A DNA stretch of 52,010 bases from Mesorhizobium xinjiangense (GCF_009749525.1 NZ_WOAC01000029.1:1-52010); one strand, 5' to 3'; counted from the stretch's first letter, positions 9,644-18,679 are shown. The notes: generated by a model from the sequence alone, not told the origin. A program made the numbers and translations.

Positions 9644-10592
9644 GGCCGCTCGCGCCTCCCTGCAGCACCTGCCCGTATTGGCGGATTTCGCGCATGCCGG
9701 CCAGCCCGCTCATCGCGCCGACATGGAGCAGGCCGCGCAGCAGATGGCGGTTGCGCCGGGCCGGCATCACGACAAACGGCACCGCAGCCGCAAAACAGTA
9801 GCCCGCCTTGCCGCCCGCCAAAGCCCATTGCATGACGCGGCCGGCCATGCCGCGCCCGCGGCAAAGCTGGCGGCCATGCGTCTGGCCCATTCTGAAGCGG
9901 CGCCTGGCCAGCCAGGCAAAGCTTGCCCTTGATGCGGGAACGACTTCCTCAACCCAGGCATCCGGCGCAAAGGCGATCTTGCCGCCCGCCTCATGGAGCC
10001 GGCTGAAGAAATCCGTGTCCTCGCCGCCCGACTGGCCGAGCGCCAGATCGAACCGCCGGCGCGCGAGGGCCGGAGAGGTGAGCCGCAACAGCACATTGCA
10101 CGTGTAGCCGGTGCGGATTTCGCCGCCGACCCAGACCGGAGCGGTGGAGTGGAAGTCGCCATCGCGCATCCAGCGCGGCGCGGCCACATCGTAATGCGCC
10201 CTGACCGGACCGAGCACGGCGGCGACGCCGGTCTCCTCGGCCGTCGCCAGCAAGGCCGCGAGCCAGGCCGGCGAAGCGGTCTCGTCATCGTCGATAAAGG
10301 CGGCAAAATCGCCGGTGCAATGGTCGAGGCAGGCATTGCGGGCAATCGAGATATTGCCGGCCGGGGCGTGCACGTAGCGGATCGGATGGGGCACCGTCTC
10401 CGCCAAGGCCGCAACGCGCTCACGCGCGCTCGGCGTCATGTCGTTGTCGGCCACGACAATGCCGAGCTCGACATCCGGCGGCAGTTCGAGCGCGGCAAGC
10501 GACCGGATCGTCTCGACGAGCTGCGCGCGGCGAAACGTGCAGACGCAGACGTCGATGCGCCTGGCCGGCCCGCCTGTGAGGGAGCCGGTCAT
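9633..10592 (-). CDS. exoM: ExoM-type family 2 glycosyltransferase
   Basis: Beta-glucosyltransferase-type GT2 protein, 319 residues, for an early glucose of the repeat unit. It begins with a VCVCTFRRAQLVETIRSL segment, has VVADND (about 47-52) in place of the usual VVDDGS, and the metal site FIDDDE (about 97-102), all characteristic of ExoM. The ATG at 10592 forms an ATGA overlap with the exoA stop, which decides the start. A hydrophobic segment near the C-terminus (AGYCFAAAVPFVVM) may touch the membrane. Order exoO-exoM-exoA matches Sinorhizobium. Confidence 0.85.
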   Translation of the reverse strand: MTGSLTGGPARRIDVCVCTFRRAQLVETIRSLAALELPPDVELGIVVADNDMTPSARERVAALAETVPHPIRYVHAPAGNISIARNACLDHCTGDFAAFIDDDETASPAWLAALLATAEETGVAAVLGPVRAHYDVAAPRWMRDGDFHSTAPVWVGGEIRTGYTCNVLLRLTSPALARRRFDLALGQSGGEDTDFFSRLHEAGGKIAFAPDAWVEEVVPASRASFAWLARRRFRMGQTHGRQLCRGRGMAGRVMQWALAGGKAGYCFAAAVPFVVMPARRNRHLLRGLLHVGAMSGLAGMREIRQYGQVLQGGASGHAA

Positions 10593-11599
10593 GGCGAGAT
10601 CTTCCTGCGCTTGCGCCGGACGACGAGTTGCGTCCAGAACCCGGCCGACCACGCCAGATGCATGATCATCGCCGGAACTCCGGCGAGCGAGGCATGCGGA
10701 TTGCGCTGGCCGATGCCGAGGATGACGCCGTAGCCGACGCACAGCCCGGCCCAGGCCGCCGCCGGCAGCAGCGCCCACCAGTGGATCAGGGCGAGCGACG
10801 TGCCCCCCACCAGCGGCATGATCGCCAGCGGCAGCGCCTGGCGCACCTTCGGCCATGTGCGATGCTTGATCAGGTTTCGCGCCCGGCCCTTCCCGTAGCC
10901 GAAATACTGGCGAAAGAGGCCGCTTGCGGTGGCACGTGGAAAATAGGTCATGACCGTCCTGTCCGTCATCCAGATGCGGTAGCCGGCCGTGGTGAGCCGG
11001 TGATCCAGTTCGGCATCCTCGTTGTGGGTGAATGTCTCGTCGTAGCCGCCGACGGCTTTGAACGGCGCGTTACGCATCAGCGCATGGTGGCCGTGGTCGG
11101 TCCAGTGGCCGCGCGCCCCGGCGCGATGGCTGGAGCCGCCATTGCCGAGCTTCGAGTTCTGGGCGAGCGCCGTCGCCTTCTGGAACAGGCTGCGGCCTTC
11201 CGTGTTCATGGCGACGACGACCGAATCGGCGCCGGTGCGTTCGGCATCCTCGACGAGCCTGTCGCAATAGTCGTCGGGGTAATCCCCATGGGCGTCGATG
11301 CGAATGAAGACGTCGAAGCCCGCGCCGTATGTCTCCACCGCCAGATTGACGGCGGCGCTCTGAATGCGTTTCGGATTTTCCAGCAGCACGACGCGCCCAT
11401 CGTTCGCCGCGATCGATCGGACGATCTCGCAGGTTGCATCGGTACTGCCCCCGTCGACGACGACGATCGTCATGTCGAGCCGCTGTGCCGACGGCGCCAG
11501 CCGGTCGAGCAGTTTGCCGATATGGGCCGCCTCGTCGAGGCAGGGAATGACCGCCATGCAGCGCCGGTCGGCCTTATCCGTGATCCTGTCCGCCTTCAT
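10589..11599 (-). CDS. exoA: ExoA-type beta-1,3-glucosyltransferase
   Basis: GT2 enzyme of 336 residues, expected to add the first glucose to the undecaprenyl-linked galactose. Motifs are VVVDGGSTD (about 47-55), IRIDAHGDYP (about 97-106), and a QYFGYGKGRAR segment in the acceptor region (about 226-236). Unlike the other GTs here it ends with about three hydrophobic segments (about 250-325), as membrane-anchored ExoA does. The ATG at 11599 is 13 bp from the exoL stop; the stop overlaps the exoM start as ATGA. The longer upstream frame runs into exoL and is not used. Confidence 0.85.
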   Translation of the reverse strand: MKADRITDKADRRCMAVIPCLDEAAHIGKLLDRLAPSAQRLDMTIVVVDGGSTDATCEIVRSIAANDGRVVLLENPKRIQSAAVNLAVETYGAGFDVFIRIDAHGDYPDDYCDRLVEDAERTGADSVVVAMNTEGRSLFQKATALAQNSKLGNGGSSHRAGARGHWTDHGHHALMRNAPFKAVGGYDETFTHNEDAELDHRLTTAGYRIWMTDRTVMTYFPRATASGLFRQYFGYGKGRARNLIKHRTWPKVRQALPLAIMPLVGGTSLALIHWWALLPAAAWAGLCVGYGVILGIGQRNPHASLAGVPAMIMHLAWSAGFWTQLVVRRKRRKISP

Positions 11600-11612
11600 T
11601 GTCCTCAAAACC

Positions 11613-12788
11613 TCATGCAGCCAGCATCTCACGCGCGCCGTCGGCTCCGGACGCGCAGATATCCTCGAGCCGCGCGACGAATGCGCGGCAATCCTCGCGC
11701 CGGTGAACCCAGCTTGCCGGATCCTGCGCCGCCAGTGATCGGCGCATGCCCTCATAGGTGTCGGCATCCATGCGACCGAGGCGCTCCGACAGGTCTTCCT
11801 GCGACGCCCCGGAGAGCCGAAGCCCCAGGCCGCGTTCGGCCAGGACCCGGCCCGTCTCGGTCCGCTCCATGGCGATCGGGATGGCGCCGTGGCGGCACCC
11901 TTCATAGAGCCGGTTGGGCAGCAGCCAGTCGGAATTCAGCCCTTCCTCGAAGAAATCGACGGCCCAGGCGAAATGCACCTCGCCATAGATCGCCGCCAGA
12001 TCCTCGGGATTGCGGTAGGGGCCCTCGAAGCGCAGGTACGGCTCGGCGGCAACGAAACGGTCGAAATCCTCGAACTCGGAATAGGCCGGGCGACCGCGCA
12101 GCACGATCTCGAAGCGGCCTTCATGGCGGCGCGAGAACTCGGCCAGAAGCGCCAGCGACTTGCGGCAGCGCAGCGCGCCGAACCAGCCGATGCGCCACGG
12201 CTCACCGGCCTGCGGCGCGGGTCGACCGTCGGCGGGCTGAAGCGCGTCGCTGCGAAGGTCGAGAACCTTGTTTTCCATCAGCAGGAGCGGCAGGTCGAGC
12301 GGCTGGATACGGTCGAAATATTCGCGAACGAACGCCGGCGAACTTGTCATCAGCAGCACGACATTGCCGGCGAAGCGCCGCTCGGCCTGGCGTAGAGCGC
12401 CGCCGACCATGTCGGAACGCAGCATCAGGCGATGGATGTCCAGGCATTCATAGACGATCGGCACATCGCCGCCGAAGATGGCGTTGGCGCGATTTGCCAG
12501 CGCCAGCATTTCCAGCGTGCGCGCGACGATGATGTCGGGCCGCGGCATCGCGCGCAGCTTGCCGCCGAGGCTGCATGCGGCCCGGCCGACGGCGCGCAGC
12601 CGCTGAGCGAAGCGCCCGTCCTGCGTCGTGCCGATCTCGATTGGCGCAACGCCGCGCAATTCCGCAACGGATACGCCACGCCGGAAGCCCGCAATGGTGA
12701 CGTTCGCACCACCGGTCTGCAGCATGACCAGCCGGCGGCGGACGGCCGGGTCGGATAGATCATGAACGAGATAGAGCACGTTCAGCAT
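11613..12788 (-). CDS. exoL: ExoL-type glycosyltransferase
   Basis: Retaining-type (GT-B fold) glycosyltransferase of 391 residues. It begins MLNVLYLVHDLSDPAVRRR, carries VARTLEMLALANRAN, IGWFGALRCRKSLALLAEF at the domain junction and the C-terminal DWLLPNRLYEGCRHGAIPIA donor-site segment with its glutamate. In Sinorhizobium ExoL adds the second glucose of the succinoglycan repeat. The ATG at 12788 is chosen because the conserved N-terminus starts there. The 118-bp gap before exoK probably holds a promoter for exoL-A-M-O-N-P. Identification leans on gene order and remembered similarity. Confidence 0.83.
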   Translation of the reverse strand: MLNVLYLVHDLSDPAVRRRLVMLQTGGANVTIAGFRRGVSVAELRGVAPIEIGTTQDGRFAQRLRAVGRAACSLGGKLRAMPRPDIIVARTLEMLALANRANAIFGGDVPIVYECLDIHRLMLRSDMVGGALRQAERRFAGNVVLLMTSSPAFVREYFDRIQPLDLPLLLMENKVLDLRSDALQPADGRPAPQAGEPWRIGWFGALRCRKSLALLAEFSRRHEGRFEIVLRGRPAYSEFEDFDRFVAAEPYLRFEGPYRNPEDLAAIYGEVHFAWAVDFFEEGLNSDWLLPNRLYEGCRHGAIPIAMERTETGRVLAERGLGLRLSGASQEDLSERLGRMDADTYEGMRRSLAAQDPASWVHRREDCRAFVARLEDICASGADGAREMLAA

Positions 12789-12906
12789 AGGCAAACCGTC
12801 ATGGCCTGCCCCCCGGAGGGCGAGGTTAGGGCAGGTCTTTTTGCATTGCAATATGTTATGCTGCAGCGAAACATTAGCATGTCGGCTTTCAACCTTGGCG
12901 ATATGT

Positions 12907-13722
12907 TCAATCCGCGCGGCAGGCGACCGATTCCGCAAACAGGCAGTCGTCGCCCGGCGCGGTGAAGGAAATGCGGTCGACCTCTGCCGCGAGCGGGCCT
13001 TCGGGCTCGGCGAACGGCCCCATCCAGGCCGTCATCGTGTCGCTGCTCCAAAGACTGAGGAAAATCTTCGATGCGTGGCTCGGCAGCTTGGTCGGATCAT
13101 CGGCCACGTGAACCCGCTCGCCGTTGATGTACCAGGTGATGCGGTCTTCCTCCCACACGAAGGCATAGTCGTTGAAGCCGGCATCGGCCCCGCCGGGAAC
13201 CGGCGTCAGCTTCTCGTTGCCGCCCTTGCCATCGACATACTGGTTGAGCTGGACCTGGCTCGGATCCTTGCCCAGCACCTCGAAATCGATCTCGTCATGC
13301 GGCTGCTTGTCGACCGGGCCGATAAAGGTGAAAAAGCCGGTGTTGAATCCCGACGCGCCGACCGCCTTGATGCGCGCCTCGTAGGTTCCATAGCCGTAGC
13401 GCTGCCGCGTCTGGATCTCGGCGCAGGCGTAAGGGAGATCGCCGGTCTGCTGTTTGGCGAAACCGAGCTTCAATACCCCGTCTTCCAGACCGATCCGGTC
13501 GCGCGACCAGGTGCAATTCTGGTGCGCGCCGTTCGACCATCCGTTCGAAACATACCAGCGCTCCTTGTCGAGGCCGTCGAACGTTTCGAGGAAGGACTGG
13601 CCGGACGCGGAAGACGCATCGGCGCGCGCTGCGCCGGGGCCCGAAACGGCAGCCGCGGCGATCAAGGCAGCGCCCACGCAGGCACAATCAAGACGTCGTA
13701 CAATCGATAGGATGGAAGACAT
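12907..13722 (-). CDS. exoK: ExoK: secreted GH16 endo-beta-glycanase
   Basis: Secreted endo-1,3-1,4-beta-glycanase that trims nascent succinoglycan. 271 residues from the ATG at 13722; a GTG at 13734 is an in-frame alternative. Signal peptide: basic start then a hydrophobic stretch ending near ARA (about 33). The mature part has the GH16 catalytic signature DEIDFEVLG (about 143-151), with nucleophile and acid/base glutamates at about 144 and 148, and the flanking tryptophans usual in lichenase-like enzymes. Position before exoL is as in Sinorhizobium. In that species ExoK cleaves best when the polymer is acylated, which fits an ExoH-like enzyme nearby (inference). Confidence 0.9.
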   Translation of the reverse strand: MSSILSIVRRLDCACVGAALIAAAAVSGPGAARADASSASGQSFLETFDGLDKERWYVSNGWSNGAHQNCTWSRDRIGLEDGVLKLGFAKQQTGDLPYACAEIQTRQRYGYGTYEARIKAVGASGFNTGFFTFIGPVDKQPHDEIDFEVLGKDPSQVQLNQYVDGKGGNEKLTPVPGGADAGFNDYAFVWEEDRITWYINGERVHVADDPTKLPSHASKIFLSLWSSDTMTAWMGPFAEPEGPLAAEVDRISFTAPGDDCLFAESVACRAD

Positions 13723-13874
13723 GTTAGCCGTCACCTCTGATATTCCTCATGCCTCCCACATGAGCCGCTTCGATCTGGAAGCGATGGCGTGAATGGGTAA
13801 GGCAGGCCGGGGATCAGAATGTGACGGAAACGGAATTTCGCCGGCTCGGCCGGGTCACGTTTTATGATTGTGCT

Positions 13875-14258
13875 TTAACGCGGCGATGCATCCGTGGACG
13901 GTTTTTGTGCAGCGCCGATACGGTTTGCGTCGGTGAACGCGTTCACATCTTCGCGCAGCCGATTGACAAAATCGACCTCGCTTTTCAGTAGCGCGATGCG
14001 TTTGAAATAGCGTTCGATCGTGTCGGTCAGGTCGTCGATGCGCGGCGAGACCTCGCCGCCGGCGCGGCCCTCCTCCAGCGCCTGCTGGGCGTAGGCGGCA
14101 TCGGACGACGCATCCTCGTAGCGCTTTTGCAGGCCGTCTATTTCTCCGGCCATTTCTTCGCCGATCTCGTCCAACACGTGCTGCAGACGCGCGAACCGAG
14201 CCCGGTCGGTCTCCTCGTCACGCTCGGCCCGCCTGATGCGAAAGCTGAACAAGCTCAT
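13875..14258 (-). CDS. hypothetical coiled-coil protein
   Basis: I do not recognise this protein. From the ATG at 14258, which follows AAAGG by nine bases, it has 127 residues. It is strongly charged, with no signal peptide or membrane segment. Residues about 15-55 and 70-110 look helical and heptad-rich (DEIGEEMAGEIDGLQKRYED; DTIERYFKRIALLKSEVDF), so a cytoplasmic coiled coil is likely. It sits between exoK and the divergent exoW, where Sinorhizobium carries exoH, exoI and exoT, so it may be a lineage-specific insertion. Codon use looks like its neighbours and the frame is clean, which supports a real gene. Confidence 0.6.
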   Translation of the reverse strand: MSLFSFRIRRAERDEETDRARFARLQHVLDEIGEEMAGEIDGLQKRYEDASSDAAYAQQALEEGRAGGEVSPRIDDLTDTIERYFKRIALLKSEVDFVNRLREDVNAFTDANRIGAAQKPSTDASPR

Positions 14259-14538
14259 GATATCCACCCTTTACGTCCGCTTCGCCGGTCTGCCGCATCA
14301 GATGACGGTCCTCGCGGCAGCGCCGAGCAACCTCGTCACGACTATGATCGATGAGGAATCGTACGGCAATGGCCGCGCGGCCGTGACGTCGAAGGAGCGC
14401 ACGCAGACACCGCCGCCATGTGCGAAGCCATGAAACGGCCCTGTTGTGTTGCGAGAGGGCATTGCTATCATTTGCGGGCGTGACGACGGTGACTACACGA
14501 AACGTGGCGAAATCACGCTGCAGTCACACTGCACGGCT

Positions 14539-14640
14539 AGAGCAATTCCAGGAGGAGTGGAAACCGGTTCTTCGTTCGGAATTGCGTGAAATCAAAGAGT
14601 TGGATCGGCGAACCGATTCCGTGAACGGGTGAGCCGATCT
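14539..14640. repeat. palindromic intergenic repeat in exoW leader
   Basis: About 100 bp with two dyads: GCAATTCC (14542-14549) against GGAATTGC (14578-14585), and GATCGGC (14603-14609) against GCCGATC (14633-14639). From memory this is a rhizobial intergenic repeat type beginning GAGCAATTCCAGG and ending near CGGAATTGCGTGAAA. Its right end touches the exoW ribosome site (AAAGG at 14641), so it would form the transcribed leader. The rest of the 394-bp gap between the coiled-coil gene and exoW holds nothing else I recognise. Confidence 0.65.
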
Positions 14641-14652
14641 AAAGGTGTGAGC

Positions 14653-15627
14653 ATGGCAATCTTCTGCGTCATCATTCCATATTATCAAAAACAGCCCGGA
14701 ATCCTGGCCCGCGCACTCCAGTCCGTCTTTGCACAGAGCCTGCAGGATTTCTCGGTGATCGTTGTCGACGACGCCTCACCGCTGCCGATCGACGGTGAAC
14801 TCGAGGGACTGGCCGCGGCGCAACGCGAACGCGTCACCGTCATCAGACAGCCGAACAAGGGACCGGGCGGCGCGCGCAATACCGGCCTCGACGCGGTGCC
14901 CGACGGCACGCGCTATGTTGCATTTCTGGATTCGGACGACGAATGGGCATCAGATCACCTCAGCCATGCGGCCCACTGCATGGACCGGTTCGGGGCCGAC
15001 TGCTACTGGGACTCCATCCAGGGCGGAGACGCATTTTACTATCATTTCGCCATCGCCGATGTGGCCAGGAACACGCCTGCAACCGAATTGTCCCAAGATC
15101 CCCTGGTCATAGAAGTGCCCGACCTGGCGGGAGAGATGCTGAAGAACTGGAGCTTCATGCACCTGTCCTGCATGGTGATCGGGGAGAAGCTGTTCCGCGC
15201 GGTCCGCTTCGAGGCGGCGCTGCGCCTGGCGGCCGAGGACGTGCTGTTCTTTTATGATTGCGTGCGCCAGGCCGGACGGGTGGTGCTGTGCGACAGTGCC
15301 GGCGCCTATCGCGGCGAAGGCATGAACATCTTCCACTCGATCGACAACCAGTCGCCGCTCTTTATCAAGCAGCAATTCAACACCTGGACCGCGCTCGACA
15401 GGCTGGCCTCGCGCGGCACGCAGAACCCCGAACATCTCGCATCCATCGAATCCTACAAGCAGACGGCGCGCAAACAGGCCCTGTGGAGCCAGGCCGGACT
15501 GGTGCGCAACCGGCGCATGCCGCAGTGGGGGCTCCTGGCCAGATGGGCCTGGCGCGACCCCAAGCTGGTGGGCAGCGCAATGGCGCTCGCGGCAGGCAAA
15601 TTGTCGCCGAAATCGAGCCGGATTTAG
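14653..15627 (+). CDS. exoW: ExoW-type family 2 glycosyltransferase
   Basis: GT2 glucosyltransferase of 324 residues for a late glucose of the succinoglycan side chain. N-terminus CVIIPYYQKQPGILARALQS is close to what I recall for ExoW; nucleotide motif VVDDASP (about 37-43), GPGGARNTGLD (about 73-83) and metal site LDSDDEW (about 94-100). The ATG at 14653 is chosen over 14629 because AAAGG lies eight bases upstream of it. exoV follows after 29 bp on the same strand. ExoU and ExoW are similar enough that the two symbols could be swapped, but the downstream minus-strand GT fits ExoU better. Confidence 0.78.
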   Translation: MAIFCVIIPYYQKQPGILARALQSVFAQSLQDFSVIVVDDASPLPIDGELEGLAAAQRERVTVIRQPNKGPGGARNTGLDAVPDGTRYVAFLDSDDEWASDHLSHAAHCMDRFGADCYWDSIQGGDAFYYHFAIADVARNTPATELSQDPLVIEVPDLAGEMLKNWSFMHLSCMVIGEKLFRAVRFEAALRLAAEDVLFFYDCVRQAGRVVLCDSAGAYRGEGMNIFHSIDNQSPLFIKQQFNTWTALDRLASRGTQNPEHLASIESYKQTARKQALWSQAGLVRNRRMPQWGLLARWAWRDPKLVGSAMALAAGKLSPKSSRI

Positions 15628-15656
15628 TCGCGAATGAAGTCGAAGAGCGAGAGCGC

Positions 15657-16607
15657 ATGAAGCCGTACTACTGGGAATCCGCGCACGGCAATTTCGGCGA
15701 CGATCTTAATCTCTGGCTGTGGGATTATCTGCTGCCGGGATTTCGCGAGGTTCATCGCGACGTGCTGCTCGTCGGCGTCGGCACCGTGCTCAACCGGGAT
15801 CTGCTTGCGCCGGGTGGCCGCAAGCTCGTCGTCGGCAGCGGCTTCGGCTACGGCGCGCCGCCCGACATTTCCGATGCCGGGGCGTGGGACATACGCTGCG
15901 TGCGCGGCCCGCTGACGGCGGAACGAATCGGTATCGACCGCGAGCTCGGCGTGATCGATCCCGCCGTCATGGTCGCCGACATGCCTGAATTCCAGGGTTT
16001 GGCCAAGATCCACGACGCGATCTTCCTGCCGCACTGGAAGTCGACCGTCGGCGGGGTCTGGCCGGCTGTCTGCGAGGCGGCGGGGCTGACCTATGTCGAT
16101 CCGCGCGGCGATGCGAAGGCGGTCATCCGCGCCATCGCGCAGTCACGGCTGGTCGTCGCCGAATCGATGCATGCCGCCATTCTGGCCGACGCCTTTCGGG
16201 TGCCGTGGGTGGCGGTGAGCACGTCGAGCGAAATCAACAGCTTCAAATGGAACGACTGGGCAGCGACCCTGGGCGTGACCTACAGGCCGCGACCGGTGCC
16301 GGTGTCCTCGCGCGCCGAGGCGATCACCAAGGGCGCGCGCTTCTGGGGCGTGTCGTACGAAGGCAAGAGCTTCGCGCCGCGGCCCGCCGAGGCGCGGCCG
16401 GACGGCGACACGACGGTGCTGGCGCGCACGGACGAGGTCGGCACGGGACTGCGCGGGATGGCAAAGCAGCTGCTGGCCGCACCGGCGGTGCGGGCGCTGC
16501 GCCAGGCGCGTGAAGCCGAACCGCAACTGAGCGCCGATGCCGTTCTGCAGGCGCGCAAGACCCGGCTTCGCGAAATCCTCGCCGACATCCGCCAGGACTA
16601 CTTCTGA
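15657..16607 (+). CDS. exoV: ExoV: polysaccharide pyruvyl transferase
   Basis: Adds the ketal pyruvate to the terminal glucose of the repeat unit. 316 residues, the usual ExoV length. It opens MKPYYWESAHGNFGDDLNLW, the family's NFGDDLN signature, and contains GSGFGYGAPP, IRCVRGPLTAERIG, DPAVM and the ESMHAAILADAFRVPWVAV segment typical of pyruvyl transferases (PssK/CsaB-like). The ATG at 15657 fits this start. The final 10 bp overlap the convergent exoU stop, so the two transcripts must run through each other or terminate within coding sequence. Confidence 0.88.
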   Translation: MKPYYWESAHGNFGDDLNLWLWDYLLPGFREVHRDVLLVGVGTVLNRDLLAPGGRKLVVGSGFGYGAPPDISDAGAWDIRCVRGPLTAERIGIDRELGVIDPAVMVADMPEFQGLAKIHDAIFLPHWKSTVGGVWPAVCEAAGLTYVDPRGDAKAVIRAIAQSRLVVAESMHAAILADAFRVPWVAVSTSSEINSFKWNDWAATLGVTYRPRPVPVSSRAEAITKGARFWGVSYEGKSFAPRPAEARPDGDTTVLARTDEVGTGLRGMAKQLLAAPAVRALRQAREAEPQLSADAVLQARKTRLREILADIRQDYF

Positions 16608-17629
16608 GCGCCGTCGTCGGCCATCAGATAGCGCAGCCCTTGCGGCCCGGAATTTGCCACGCCGGGCCCGCGCCGGCGCAGGGCCTCGACCTTGTCGCCC
16701 GCAACGCCTCCAATGATGGCCGGCCATGCCGCCGGCCGCAGCAAAGCATGCAGCGCCGCCCCGCCAAGCCCGGCGCGCGCCTTGGCGTCGAGAAAGTCGC
16801 GCAGTTCGAAGCGATCGCGGGTTTGCCGCTCGTGGCGGCGCAAGGCGGCGATCGCCTCCGCGGACAGGCCCGGCATCTTCAGGATCAGGCGGTCGGCCTC
16901 GTAGAGGCGCTTGAGATCGATGGTCCGATGCTGGCCGCTGAGCGAATCGGGACGGACAACGGCCGCATAACCGCAATCCTGGATGACCCGGTAGCGGGCG
17001 CCATTGGCGAGCGCGCGCGCGTAAAGTTCGTAATCCTCGCCAAGACGCAATTCCTCGCGGTAGCGAATTCCGTGACGTTGCAGGAACGCGCGGCGCATCA
17101 CAGGTTTCAGAAAGCCGATCTCTCCACGCTGATGCCCGCGGCGGGATATATTGCCCTCGATGAAGGCCGCAAAGTCGAGGTAGCGCGGATTGGGCTCGAA
17201 GGGCCGCACCTGGAACTCCCTTCCGTCCGTCGCAATCGCGGCGTCTATGAAAACGATGTTGTCGGCCACGAGGTCCCAGTCGTCCGTCGCCAAAAGAGGC
17301 GCGAAACGGCCGCGCAGGAAGAAGTCGTCGGCGTCCAGGATGGCGATCAGGGGCGCTGCCGAATTGGCAATCGCATGATTGCGCGCAAAGGCCGGGCCGC
17401 GATTCGTGTCCAGTCGCAGAACGTTGAGCCGCCCGGTGCCGTCGTCGGCACCCAGCGCGGCGGAACCGGTATCGTCGTCCGAGCCGTCGTCCACGACGAC
17501 CACTTCGACGACTTCCGGCTGGACGAGCGCCGAGGCAACCGCCCGCCCGATCGTCTGGGCCGCATTCCTCGCGGCGATGATGGCGCAAACGCCGTTGCTC
17601 TCCCGGGATACCAAATCAACCTCGATCAT
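16598..17629 (-). CDS. exoU: ExoU-type family 2 glycosyltransferase
   Basis: GT2 glucosyltransferase of 343 residues, for the sugar that ExoW extends. Motifs: CAIIAARNAAQTIGRAVAS near the start, VVVDDGSDDDT (about 44-54), NRGPAFARNHA, ILDADDFF (about 96-103), EGNISRRG and GEIGFLKPVMRRAFL, then LGEDYELYARAL (about 190-201). These closely match what I recall for ExoU. The ATG at 17629 gives the family start; an upstream in-frame ATG would add 13 basic residues. In Sinorhizobium exoU, exoV and exoW lie in one direction; here exoU is inverted relative to exoW-exoV. Confidence 0.8.
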   Translation of the reverse strand: MIEVDLVSRESNGVCAIIAARNAAQTIGRAVASALVQPEVVEVVVVDDGSDDDTGSAALGADDGTGRLNVLRLDTNRGPAFARNHAIANSAAPLIAILDADDFFLRGRFAPLLATDDWDLVADNIVFIDAAIATDGREFQVRPFEPNPRYLDFAAFIEGNISRRGHQRGEIGFLKPVMRRAFLQRHGIRYREELRLGEDYELYARALANGARYRVIQDCGYAAVVRPDSLSGQHRTIDLKRLYEADRLILKMPGLSAEAIAALRRHERQTRDRFELRDFLDAKARAGLGGAALHALLRPAAWPAIIGGVAGDKVEALRRRGPGVANSGPQGLRYLMADDGAQK

Positions 17630-17759
17630 TTGTGAATCGGCCCGCCGCCCGCGGAACCGGATTTCCAAGCAAGCCCCAGAATTGCGGCCATAAGCTGGAC
17701 GCCGCCGCGGCGGATTTCAAGCCGGGTCGCTGTCAAATGCCGGGACGAAACACCGAGTA

Positions 17760-18047
17760 TCAGGATTGCCGGGAGCGCGATGCGGTCGGGAGACGGGCGA
17801 TTTCCGTGCCGGCCGGCTCCTCATCGCCGACGCCTTCCGCATTCTCGTCGGCGTCGTCTCCTCCGGGCCTGGTTCCCGAACGCCAGATCATGAAAAGGAC
17901 GGCGACGAAATAGCCGAACTGGATCAGCACGGCGCAGATCAGGGTCTGAACGAGCGTTGTCCAGAGCGATTGGGTGGCGATATAGGTGGTCAAGGCAAAG
18001 ACGGCCAGAACGGCCAGAAATCCACGCAAAAACAGTGGGATGGACAT
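17760..18047 (-). CDS. exoX: ExoX-like exopolysaccharide production repressor
   Basis: Small inner-membrane protein that limits exopolysaccharide synthesis after transcription in rhizobia, thought to act on ExoY. 95 residues with two hydrophobic segments, FLAVLAVFALTTYIA (about 9-23) and LVQTLICAVLIQFGYFVAVL (about 33-52), then an acidic tail rich in Asp, Glu and Gly. Size, topology and position divergent from exoY all match ExoX/SyrA-type proteins. The ATG at 18047 is the only sensible start. Sequence similarity in this family is low, so the call rests mainly on topology and context. Confidence 0.78.
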   Translation of the reverse strand: MSIPLFLRGFLAVLAVFALTTYIATQSLWTTLVQTLICAVLIQFGYFVAVLFMIWRSGTRPGGDDADENAEGVGDEEPAGTEIARLPTASRSRQS

Positions 18048-18679
18048 TCAACCCGCCCCACTCGCCGCTTGCAAGATTGCAGCCATTGCCCAATACCTCC
18101 CGCCCCCGGAAGTTCCGCCCGAGAAAATGCTGCGCGACCGCAAACACAATCGGCAGACTTATCCTCGAGCGAAAAGATCGCCCTATACAGCCCTCAACTT
18201 TCAAATATAGGCAATGATGATTTCCCGTGCAACCGTGCTGACGAAACAGGTCTCCAAACCCAACAAGGACAAGGTGAGACATATTTGACAAGCACGAAAA
18301 TTGAAGCGCAATGCAACAACTCCACTCCGAGCGAGATGACTCATTAAAATTACTTGATTCTAATATGATATATTCTTTGAGAATTATACTACAAATTTAT
18401 CCGATGTTTAAATATTAATCGCTATTCCTCACAACAACGTCTAATTCTGATTAATTTATATACACAGATGCACATTAATTGTGCCAACTAGTAACAAAAT
18501 TGTATAGCATGATATATTTTTGACAAAGATCGTATTGTGTCACAATGTTACAAAATATGAACACTTCAAAGGTATCCGCCCGAATTTCATCACACGACTG
18601 ATACAATCAACGCTATACCAAGTGCGTGTTGCGCTGCAGCAATTCCATCACCCTTGAGCGCCATGACGGAGCGAGAGAT
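18048..18679. promoter_or_regulatory. exoX-exoY divergent control region, AT-rich
   Basis: This 632-bp gap has no credible gene. From about 18330 to 18620 it drops to roughly 70% A+T by eye, against GC-rich coding DNA on both sides. It has many TTAA and TATA-like words, a dyad GCACA-N5-TGTGC (18470-18484), and a TTGACA at about 18520 that could be a -35 for exoY, though no good -10 follows. In rhizobia the exoX-exoY gap is where exopolysaccharide regulators of the MucR/Ros type act, and these favour AT-rich DNA; binding here is inferred. Confidence 0.6.

Noticed and set aside
10628-12532. 634-codon plus-strand frame
   Set aside because: Crosses exoA and exoL in antisense, with an extreme Arg/Pro content in its second half.
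14420-14632. 70-codon plus-strand frame before exoW
   Set aside because: Its second half is the palindromic intergenic repeat; no ribosome site and no coding pattern.
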